Source of the DNA: Spirochaetia bacterium
GTDB lineage: Bacteria > Spirochaetota > Spirochaetia > Treponematales > Breznakiellaceae
DNA: 7,626 bases
Direction: 5' to 3'
Assembly: GCA_026002265.1 (NCBI GenBank)
Contig: BOBG01000092.1
Coordinates: forward strand, 1-7,626
Shown: one piece after another, positions 1-4,646 of the stretch
Layout of the letters: each line of letters starts with the position of its first letter
How positions within the stretch are numbered: the stretch's first letter is position 1
The notes under the pieces: generated by a model
Told to the model about the DNA's origin: nothing
What the model saw: the letters and a program-made list of their open reading frames with translations, nothing else
Database searches by the model: none
Made by a program: the position numbers and the translations under genes

Positions 1-148
1 GGGCTAAAGCCCCTCCGGGTTCCGTTCGCCTAGGTCAGTCGCTACGCTCCTTCCCACGGCTCACTCCACCCACATTTTTGTGGCCCTGGTCTTGCTACGC
101 AAGCCCTTATTCGGGCCACAAAAACGTCGCAAACCTTTCACGTTATAT
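1..148 (+). repeat. attC site A (type I, 5' end cut off by window)
   Basis: This is the right part of a recombination site of an upstream cassette whose body lies outside the window. A GGGC/GCCC hairpin with loop TAAA sits at 1-12. A 12-bp stem pairs 75-86 with 113-124 and carries an inner CTTGC/GCAAG hairpin (91-103). The site ends CTTTCAC-GTTATAT (135-148), with the same CTTTCAC spacer as complete type I sites. Its L' region reads CGCAAAC instead of GTATAG. If it has the standard 169-bp length, it starts about 20 bp left of the window. No clear partner is seen for the middle part (13-70). Confidence 0.7.
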
Positions 149-161
149 GCCATTTTTCTTG
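142..161 (+). repeat. left terminal inverted repeat of cassette 1
   Basis: This segment is the reverse complement of 1028-1047 at 18 of 20 positions. Both exceptions (positions 6 and 11 from the core G) are A opposite C on the top strand, hence T opposite G on the bottom strand. It ties the start of cassette 1 to its own end, well beyond the 7-base core. Confidence 0.85.
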
Positions 162-169
162 AACTTAGT

Positions 170-196
170 TTGAGAAAAAAATAATTGGTACATAAT
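170..196 (+). promoter_or_regulatory. possible promoter of the CatB-like gene
   Basis: A weak -35 candidate TTGAGA (170-175) is followed after 15 bp by a good -10 candidate CATAAT (191-196). Transcription would start near 202-204, only a few bases before the ATG at 207. The spacing is shorter than optimal, so this is tentative. Confidence 0.35.
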
Positions 197-206
197 GTTT
201 TGAGGT

Positions 207-1046
207 ATGTTGGCAAGATTAAAATGGCTGATAAAGAAATCGATTAAGGCAATAGTACCATACGGTGTTTTACGCATCTATAAATTTATAGTTACGAAAA
301 CTTTAAAAAATGAAAAACCACAGAGCAAGCTCTGCAGTATCGAAGATTTATCATTGAAATCTAAGGGATGCCCTGATTTTTGGAATTTAATACCGGTTGT
401 AATCACTGATGAGGATACCAACAAAGAAGACCCATTAGGAGAATACAATGAGGTGCGACGATTATTAATTGATAGACACAAAAGTCAATACCCTCAAAAA
501 AATATACACTTTGGCACTTTTACATATGGAGATCCGATTATTCATATATGGAATGAAAAGATTGAATGCAAAATTGGTAAGTTTTGTTCTATTGCTGGAA
601 ATGTTCAAATAATGCTTGGTGGGGAGCATAGTGTTGAATGGATAACGACCTATCCATTTAGTGCTTTCTTACATTATTATGAAAATACAATGGGAGAATT
701 TTTACGTAGTGGAAATGACATAATAATAGGGAATGATGTATGGATAGGCGGTGATGTAAAAATAATGTCTGGTGTCGTTATAGGGGATGGCTGTGTAATA
801 GGGGCAAATAGTGTTGTTACACGGAATAAAAAAATACCGGACTATTCTATTTGGGCCGGTGTGCCAGCGAAGGAAATAGGGAAAAGATTTTCTGATAAAA
901 CCATAGAGAAATTACAAGAAATACAATGGTGGAACTGGTCAGATGATGATATATGTAATGTGATACCAATATTGCAAAATAATGATGTTAGAAAACTAAT
1001 AGAATATTATGAAGAGCATAAATATGGCAAGAAAAACGGCACATAA
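207..1046 (+). CDS. CatB-related O-acetyltransferase (xenobiotic/polysaccharide acyltransferase, left-handed beta-helix)
   Basis: This is a 279-residue protein of the hexapeptide-repeat acetyltransferase family, which transfers acetyl from acetyl-CoA to hydroxyls of antibiotics (Cat/Vat enzymes) or of sugars. Hexapeptide-type repeats lie at about 122-135 and 173-205. The segment GGEHSVEWITTYPF puts the family's catalytic His at residue 141, followed by the characteristic YPF. The C-terminal WWNW (241-244) after GVPAKEIGKRF is also typical. CatB/Vat proteins are about 210 residues; here about 100 extra residues precede the helix and begin with a basic amphipathic stretch (RLKWLIKKSIKAIVPYG). 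That suggests membrane association and a sugar or surface-polysaccharide substrate more than an antibiotic, but the substrate is not readable from sequence. GAGG lies only one base before the ATG, so start choice is uncertain (TTG at 210 is an alternative). The stop codon lies inside the attC R'' box. Confidence 0.8.
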   Translation: MLARLKWLIKKSIKAIVPYGVLRIYKFIVTKTLKNEKPQSKLCSIEDLSLKSKGCPDFWNLIPVVITDEDTNKEDPLGEYNEVRRLLIDRHKSQYPQKNIHFGTFTYGDPIIHIWNEKIECKIGKFCSIAGNVQIMLGGEHSVEWITTYPFSAFLHYYENTMGEFLRSGNDIIIGNDVWIGGDVKIMSGVVIGDGCVIGANSVVTRNKKIPDYSIWAGVPAKEIGKRFSDKTIEKLQEIQWWNWSDDDICNVIPILQNNDVRKLIEYYEEHKYGKKNGT

Positions 1047-1047
1047 C
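1028..1047 (+). repeat. right terminal inverted repeat of cassette 1
   Basis: This 20-bp partner of 142-161 matches at 18/20. It encodes the last residues and the stop codon of the acetyltransferase and ends in the R'' box ACATAAC. Confidence 0.85.
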
Positions 1048-1209
1048 ATACGCTATACGCTGCGCCGCAGTAGCGGCTTGGCCTCCATAAAACCCCAGTC
1101 GGGCTTCGCCCTTTGTGGGGTTTTATGGAGGCACATTTTTGCGGTTGCTGGAAACCTTCGGTTTCCTTTATCGCAACCGCAAAAACGTCGTATAGCTTTC
1201 ACGTTAAGC
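1041..1209 (+). repeat. attC site B (type I, 169 bp) of cassette 1
   Basis: R'' is ACATAAC (1041-1047). GCTATACG (1052-1059) pairs with CGTATAGC (1189-1196), and R' is GTTAAGC (1203-1209). Between them are three arms: GCCGC/GCGGC (1064-1077); a perfect 16-bp stem 1081-1096/1117-1132 capped by GGGC-TTC-GCCC; and a 13-bp stem 1136-1148/1173-1185 with an inner GGAAACC/GGTTTCC hairpin and an unpaired 3'-side TTATC. The length is identical to sites E and G. Confidence 0.85.
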
Positions 1210-1444
1210 GACATAGCCCGATTCATTTATATTGTAAAAAGATATGCCGGAAATCATTCGGTAGTATACCATAATGCTTATACCTAGCCGGAATAACATC
1301 AGTTACGGGCTACGATCGCTTAACAGGGTTGTTTATGCTGCGCCGGCAATAGCCGGCTTGGGCTAACGCCACAGTTTTGCGGTTGCTGGAAACCTGCGGT
1401 TTCCCTTATCGCAAACCGCAAAACCGTCATAAACAACCGGAACG
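1204..1444 (+). mobile_element. cassette 2: gene-less 241-bp cassette, copy 1
   Basis: A complete cassette without a plausible coding sequence: the only ATG in the body gives a six-codon frame that is not kept in the second copy. The body (about 115 bp) is AT-rich and includes short inverted motifs such as GGTA-GTA-TACC. The ends pair as 9 bp (GTTAAGCGA/TCGCTTAAC), a 2x3 internal loop, then 7 bp (TAGCCCG/CGGGCTA). The remainder is its type II attC. It is followed directly by a second copy. A small RNA or promoter role is possible, but no convincing -35/-10 pair was found. Confidence 0.8.
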
Positions 1445-1450
1445 TTAAGC
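1318..1450 (+). repeat. attC site C (type II, 133 bp) of cassette 2
   Basis: R'' is GCTTAAC (1318-1324). GGTTGTTTATG (1327-1337) pairs over 11 bp with 1428-1438, and R' is GTTAAGC (1444-1450). The arms are GCCGGC/GCCGGC with loop AATA, a short GGC-TAAC-GCC hairpin, and a long stem GTTTTGCGGTT/AACCGCAAAAC holding an inner GGAAACC/GGTTTCC hairpin. Confidence 0.85.
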
Positions 1451-1685
1451 GACATAGCCCGATTCATTTATATTGTAAAAAGATGTGCCGGAAATCATCC
1501 GGTAGTATACCATAATGCTTATACCTAGCCGGAATAACATCAGTTACGGGCTACGATCGCTTAACAGGGTTGTTTATGCTACGCCGGCAATAGCCGGCTC
1601 GGGCTAGCGCCACAGTTTTGCGGTTGCTGGAAACCTACGGTTTCCCTTATCGCAAACCGCAAAACCGTCATAAACAACCGGAACG
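1445..1685 (+). mobile_element. cassette 3: gene-less 241-bp cassette, copy 2
   Basis: A tandem duplicate of 1204-1444 with the same length, no indels, and six substitutions spread over body and site (for example A1244 to G1485, and CATTCGG to CATCCGG). All six are transitions. One change in the body strengthens a CCGG...CCGG inverted motif. Together the two copies and their sites fill the gene-free stretch from 1047 to 1757. Confidence 0.85.
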
Positions 1686-1691
1686 TTAGGC
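1559..1691 (+). repeat. attC site D (type II, 133 bp) of cassette 3
   Basis: It has the same architecture as site C, shifted by 241 bp: R'' GCTTAAC (1559-1565) and R' GTTAGGC (1685-1691), the latter contributed by the HAD cassette. The substitutions relative to C lie in loops or between arms (TAAC to TAGC in the arm-2 loop, TGC to TAC in the inner arm-3 loop), so pairing is kept. It contains CTCGGG at 1598-1603, a CYCGRG sequence. Confidence 0.85.
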
Positions 1692-1703
1692 GAAATTTTG
1701 CGG
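1685..1703 (+). repeat. left terminal inverted repeat of the HAD cassette
   Basis: This segment is the reverse complement of 2522-2540 at 18 of 19 positions. The single exception (position 11) is A opposite C on the top strand, a T.G wobble on the bottom strand. Confidence 0.9.
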
Positions 1704-1722
1704 CTTCGTTTGTGAAAATGTA

Positions 1723-1751
1723 TTGACAATAATAAAGGAATATGATATAAA
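1723..1751 (+). promoter_or_regulatory. sigma70-like promoter of the HAD gene (cassette-borne)
   Basis: A consensus -35 TTGACA (1723-1728), 17-bp spacer and near-consensus -10 TATAAA (1746-1751) are present. Transcription would start about 6-7 bases later, at or next to the ATG at 1757, implying a leaderless mRNA. The opening TTGACAATAATA recurs in the GNAT cassette promoter. Confidence 0.75.
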
Positions 1752-1756
1752 AAATT

Positions 1757-2518
1757 ATGAGTAAAGCATTGATTCTGGATTTGGAAGGAACTCTTGTAAG
1801 TAGTGGGACACCCTTGCCTGGTTCCATTGAATTAGTAGATTATATGAATAAAAACAATATGCCTTACTGTATAATTACTAATACGATCTCAAGAACCGTT
1901 GATCAAATGGAACAAAAAATAAAGGATAGTGGCTTAAATATTTTAAAAGACAGCATAATAAACCCAATGCTTGTGTTAAATAATTTTATAAAAGAAAATG
2001 GTATAAAAACATATTATTTTATAGGGCCGGATTATCTCAAAGAATTACTGGTAAAAAGCAACGATTTTGAAAAGGAGCCTGAATATGTGGTGTTTTGCGA
2101 TTTTGAGCATATAGATTGTGATTATGAATTATTGAATAAAATATTTCAATACATAAAGAACGGTTCAAAAATAATAACAACAAGTTATTCAAATTATTAT
2201 ATTTCAAAAAATGAATATAGAATGGATACCGGAATATTTGTAAAAATGTATGAACTATTAACAAATAAAAAGGTGGTAATAATTGGAAAGCCGTCAAACA
2301 TGATATACAAAATGGCTTTAAATAAATTAAAAATGGAACCGAAAGATATAATAACCATAGGGGATGACGGATTAACCGACATTAGCGGGGGAAAAGAAAT
2401 AGGAATAAAGACAATATTGGTAAAAACAGGAAAATATAAAGAAGGGGATGAAAAAACATTTAAACCGGATAATGTAATAAATAGTCTGGAAGAAATAAGC
2501 AAAATAATTGAAATATAA
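1757..2518 (+). CDS. HAD-superfamily hydrolase, NagD/HAD-IIA-like phosphatase
   Basis: A 253-residue cytosolic protein with all four HAD motif regions: motif I DLEGTL (residues 8-13, nucleophile Asp8), motif II TN (41-42), motif III Lys178 in IGKPSNMIY, and motif IV GDDGLTD (Asp203, Asp204, Asp208). The length, the early PLPGS segment and the large cap between motifs II and III fit the type IIA class (NagD, phosphoglycolate or nitrophenyl phosphatases). HAD phosphatases normally have DxD in motif I; here the second Asp, the general acid/base, is Glu10. Relatives such as HDHD2 and LHPP also vary there, so activity may be altered rather than lost. No Shine-Dalgarno lies at usable distance (AAGGA is 17 bases upstream), consistent with leaderless translation. 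The gene is AT-rich and ends just before its cassette's terminal repeat. The substrate is unknown. Confidence 0.85.
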   Translation: MSKALILDLEGTLVSSGTPLPGSIELVDYMNKNNMPYCIITNTISRTVDQMEQKIKDSGLNILKDSIINPMLVLNNFIKENGIKTYYFIGPDYLKELLVKSNDFEKEPEYVVFCDFEHIDCDYELLNKIFQYIKNGSKIITTSYSNYYISKNEYRMDTGIFVKMYELLTNKKVVIIGKPSNMIYKMALNKLKMEPKDIITIGDDGLTDISGGKEIGIKTILVKTGKYKEGDEKTFKPDNVINSLEEISKIIEI

Positions 2519-2521
2519 AAA

Positions 2522-2540
2522 CCGCAAAACTTCGCCTAAC
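2522..2540 (+). repeat. right terminal inverted repeat of the HAD cassette
   Basis: Partner of 1685-1703 (18/19), beginning three bases after the HAD stop codon and ending in the R'' box GCCTAAC. Confidence 0.9.
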
Positions 2541-2702
2541 ATACGCTATACGCTGCGCCGCAGTAGCGGCTTGGCCTACGAAAAAACGCAGTCGGGCTTC
2601 GCCCTTAGTGCGTTTTTTCTCCGGCACATTTTTGCGGTTGCTGGAAACCTGCGGTTTCCTTTATCGCAACCGCAAAAACGTCGTATAGCTTTCACGTTAA
2701 GC
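2534..2702 (+). repeat. attC site E (type I, 169 bp) of the HAD cassette
   Basis: R'' is GCCTAAC (2534-2540), a perfect RYYYAAC, and R' is GTTAAGC (2696-2702). The L boxes and the first and third arms match site B almost exactly. The second arm has different sequence but still pairs: 2580-2590 with 2609-2619 (11 bp), around the same GGGC-TTC-GCCC tip. Total length equals that of B and G. Confidence 0.85.
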
Positions 2703-2715
2703 GACATAAAACCTG
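2696..2715 (+). repeat. left terminal inverted repeat of the DUF1566 cassette
   Basis: It pairs with 3498-3518: 9 bp (GTTAAGCGA/TCGCTTAAC), a 2x3 internal loop (CA against CGA), then 9 cassette-specific bp (TAAAACCTG/CAGGTTTTA). The core and loop are the same as in cassettes 2 and 3, but the outer 9 bp are unique to this cassette. Confidence 0.85.
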
Positions 2716-2726
2716 ACCTGATCATG

Positions 2727-2750
2727 TCGCCCGCCATCCGTGGCGGGCGA
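2727..2750 (+). repeat. dispersed palindrome, copy 1 (TCCG loop)
   Basis: A perfect 10-bp stem (2727-2736/2741-2750) with loop TCCG and central GCCATCCGTGGC. It lies about 30 bp inside the cassette start, upstream of the lipoprotein gene. The same centre with a different outer stem occurs at 3466 and 4840, in the same orientation. Confidence 0.8.
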
Positions 2751-2815
2751 GGGAAAGGCAGATTTTGTGAAATACAACGTTTAACTCCATTGGTTTTTAC
2801 CATAGGAGAGTAATT

Positions 2816-3442
2816 GTGAAAAAAGGCGTGTTTTCAGTTGTTTTGTTAGCTATGTTTGTCATCAGTTGTGCAAGTAGCGTGGGTGCAGAAACCGGAACTA
2901 CCGGCGGTGATACGGCGGGACGATCTTCTACAAGATCGTCAAATAGGGTATACAAAATAGGCGATACCGGTCCCGCAGGAGGAATCGTGTTTTTTGATAT
3001 GGGGTTTGAAATAAATGGCTGGCGTTACCTTGAAGCGGCACCTCAGGATTTCCCGACAAAGGTAAAATGGTGCAACAAGACGGATTCTGTTACCATACCT
3101 ACAGAAACAGGAATCGGTATGGGAAAGCAGAATACCAAAAATATCCTTGCGTATCTTACAAAAAGAGATGAAACTATAAAGGCAGCGCAGGTGGTAAGTG
3201 TCCCCGGCTATGGCGGTTATAACGATTGGTTCCTGCCAAGTGTTGATGAATTAGACCTGATGTACAAAAATTTGAAAAAGCAGGGGAAAGGTGGTTTCTC
3301 CAACGACATATACTGGTCTTCATCTTGGGTTGATTTTTTTGAGATTTGGACGATAGATTTTTCCAATGGTAGCAAAGATGGTGAGGCCGGTAGCTACAAT
3401 TACAATTTTGATTATTTAGTTCGTGCCATCCGACAGTTCTAA
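2816..3442 (+). CDS. DUF1566 domain lipoprotein
   Basis: A 208-residue predicted lipoprotein. A basic N-terminus (MKK), a hydrophobic stretch and a lipobox ending VISC place the acylated cysteine at residue 18, so it should be anchored to a membrane facing the periplasm or the surface. A low-complexity Gly/Ser/Thr linker (about 19-44) leads into a DUF1566 domain (about 46-208) with YKIGDTGPAGGIVFF, a central NDWFLPSVDEL and the terminal VRAIRQF. DUF1566 proteins are usually surface or secreted, and the domain is thought to have a C-type-lectin-like fold; ligand and role are unknown. The start is GTG, supported by GGAG at 2805-2808 seven bases upstream and by the signal peptide beginning directly there. 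No convincing promoter was seen in the cassette leader. Palindromes of one family flank the gene at 2727 and 3466. Confidence 0.85.
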   Translation: MKKGVFSVVLLAMFVISCASSVGAETGTTGGDTAGRSSTRSSNRVYKIGDTGPAGGIVFFDMGFEINGWRYLEAAPQDFPTKVKWCNKTDSVTIPTETGIGMGKQNTKNILAYLTKRDETIKAAQVVSVPGYGGYNDWFLPSVDELDLMYKNLKKQGKGGFSNDIYWSSSWVDFFEIWTIDFSNGSKDGEAGSYNYNFDYLVRAIRQF

Positions 3443-3465
3443 AAGGCATTAGAAATAATGCTGAC

Positions 3466-3489
3466 CGCCGTGCCATCCGTGGCACGGCG
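3466..3489 (+). repeat. dispersed palindrome, copy 2 (TCCG loop)
   Basis: A perfect 10-bp stem (3466-3475/3480-3489) with loop TCCG, downstream of the lipoprotein stop and just before the cassette's right end. There is no following T-run, so it is not a typical intrinsic terminator. The last codons of the gene (about 3421-3432) contain a matching CGTGCCATCCG, the left half of this hairpin. Confidence 0.8.
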
Positions 3490-3497
3490 CTTCGTAA

Positions 3498-3518
3498 CAG
3501 GTTTTACGATCGCTTAAC
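3498..3518 (+). repeat. right terminal inverted repeat of the DUF1566 cassette
   Basis: Partner of 2696-2715, with 9 outer and 9 inner base pairs around a 2x3 internal loop. It ends in the R'' box GCTTAAC. Confidence 0.85.
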
Positions 3519-3642
3519 AGGGCGTTTATGCTGCGCCGGCAATAGCCGGCTCGGGCTTGCGCCACAGTTTTATTTTGCTAGAAACGCTATGGCGTTTCTT
3601 TATCGCAAAATAAAACCGTCATAAACGCCCGGAACGTTATGT
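3512..3642 (+). repeat. attC site F (type II, 131 bp) of the DUF1566 cassette
   Basis: R'' is GCTTAAC (3512-3518) and R' is GTTATGT (3636-3642). The inner stem GGGCGTTTATG (3520-3530) pairs fully with 3620-3630, although two bases differ from sites C and D, so both sides changed together. The long arm also differs but still pairs (GTTTTATTTTGC/GCAAAATAAAAC with inner AGAAACGC/GCGTTTCT). It contains CTCGGG at 3550-3555. Confidence 0.85.
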
Positions 3643-3654
3643 GCAATTTTGCCC
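3636..3654 (+). repeat. left terminal inverted repeat of the GNAT cassette
   Basis: Reverse complement of 4628-4646 at 18 of 19 positions. The single exception is again at position 11, A opposite C on the top strand (a T.G wobble on the bottom strand). Confidence 0.9.
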
Positions 3655-3660
3655 AACTGG

Positions 3661-3689
3661 TTGACAATAATATAAAATTGGTCAATAAT
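3661..3689 (+). promoter_or_regulatory. sigma70-like promoter of the GNAT gene (cassette-borne)
   Basis: Consensus -35 TTGACA (3661-3666), 17-bp spacer, and -10 AATAAT (3684-3689, five of six). It sits about 25 bp inside the cassette start and gives a short leader carrying GGAGG (3704-3708) before the ATG at 3713. Confidence 0.7.
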
Positions 3690-3712
3690 GGATAAAGAAA
3701 ATTGGAGGAAAT

Positions 3713-4645
3713 ATGTCTGTTAAATTTAGATTGTACAAAAATGATGAACAATATGGAAAGGATTATTATGCTATAAGAAACTTTCTTTTAAAATTGAATG
3801 ATCATAATTATCCTTTTGGTCGCTGGGATTGGATGATAATGTCCATAAATAAGTATTGGGCTAATCCTGATGGGTTAAATAAAATTGGGATATGGGAAGA
3901 TAATAATATAATTGTTGCAATAGCAACATATGATACTTCCCTTGGGTCTGCCTTTTTATTAACTTTTGAAGGCTATAAATATTTGAGAAAAGAAATGTTG
4001 AAATATTCCCAAAATAATTTATCAAAAAATGGTGAATTTAAAGTATTGATCTTGGATGGAGATATTGAAATGCAGAATATCGCTATCGAAAACAAATTTC
4101 TACCTACACAAGATAAAGAACATGATGCTCTGTTTATAATAAATGACGAAAATACAAATTATACCTTACCCGAAGGGTTTAAAATTTGTTCATTGAAGGA
4201 CAATTTTAGTATTTTTAAATATGGGCAAGTTTGCTGGAAAGGTTTTAATCATGAAATAGACGGTGGCGGACCTTTTGAATTTTACTGGGAAAAACATTCA
4301 AAAGAATATGAAAAAGAATGGAATAGACCAAATATTGATTTAGATTTAAAAATATTTGTAGTGGCACCTAATGGTGATTTTGTTTCACATTGTGGAATGT
4401 GGTATGATAAAACGATTGATTGTGCGTTAGTTGAACCAGTTGCAACAGAACCTGCTTATAGGAAAATGGGACTGGGAAAGGCGGCTGTATTGGAAGGAAT
4501 AAAGCGATGTGGAAAATTAGGTGCCAAAAGAGCTTATGTGGATTCATCGCAACAATTTTACTATAATATTGGTTTTAGGCCATATAAAGCATCCACATGG
4601 TGGGAAGAGAAAAAAAATAATGGTAAGGGGCAAAACTGCACATAA
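3713..4645 (+). CDS. GNAT-family N-acetyltransferase (probable two-domain)
   Basis: A 310-residue cytosolic protein. The C-terminal half is a recognisable GNAT domain: VEPVATEPAYRKMGLGKAA carries the acetyl-CoA pyrophosphate-binding motif (Arg250, Gly253, Gly255), followed by an AYVDSSQQFYYNIGF motif-B-like segment (274-288). The N-terminal half (about 1-140) has the general look of a degenerate second GNAT domain (a strand-helix pattern ending in ENKFLP), so a tandem-GNAT layout is likely. The acceptor could be an amine, peptide or antibiotic; nothing in the sequence decides. GGAGG four bases before the ATG supports the start. The stop codon and last residues are encoded by the terminal repeat and R'' box, as in the CatB-like cassette. 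The gene is AT-rich compared with the flanking sites. Confidence 0.8.
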   Translation: MSVKFRLYKNDEQYGKDYYAIRNFLLKLNDHNYPFGRWDWMIMSINKYWANPDGLNKIGIWEDNNIIVAIATYDTSLGSAFLLTFEGYKYLRKEMLKYSQNNLSKNGEFKVLILDGDIEMQNIAIENKFLPTQDKEHDALFIINDENTNYTLPEGFKICSLKDNFSIFKYGQVCWKGFNHEIDGGGPFEFYWEKHSKEYEKEWNRPNIDLDLKIFVVAPNGDFVSHCGMWYDKTIDCALVEPVATEPAYRKMGLGKAAVLEGIKRCGKLGAKRAYVDSSQQFYYNIGFRPYKASTWWEEKKNNGKGQNCT

Positions 4646-4646
4646 C
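4628..4646 (+). repeat. right terminal inverted repeat of the GNAT cassette
   Basis: Partner of 3636-3654 (18/19). It codes for the C-terminal residues and the stop codon of the GNAT protein and ends in the R'' box ACATAAC. Confidence 0.9.

Noticed and set aside
142..1047. Long terminal inverted repeats as insertion-sequence or MITE ends
   Set aside because: There is no transposase and no target duplication. The repeats coincide with GTT cores and R'' boxes of structured sites, and units lie head to tail without spacers, which fits cassettes.
1009..1287. Open frame of 92 codons across site B
   Set aside because: It translates attC arms. A near-identical peptide (RYTLRRSSGLA...) comes from site E at 2508-2813, so the likeness reflects the DNA repeat. 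There is no ribosome site, and it overlaps the acetyltransferase end.
2508..2813. Open frame of 101 codons across site E, and an antisense one at 2576-2803
   Set aside because: Both are attC sequence read as protein, without start signals. The real gene here begins at GTG 2816.
3330..3442. Lipoprotein C-terminus as a diversity-generating retroelement variable region
   Set aside because: The C-type-lectin-like fold and Asn/Tyr-rich end invite the idea, but there is no reverse transcriptase or template repeat in the window.
3174..3485. Minus-strand open frame over the lipoprotein gene
   Set aside because: It lies antisense to a gene with a clear signal peptide and domain, and shows no recognisable features.
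3466..3489. Hairpin after the lipoprotein gene as an intrinsic terminator
   Set aside because: No T-run follows, and the same hairpin family also occurs upstream of genes (2727 and 4840).
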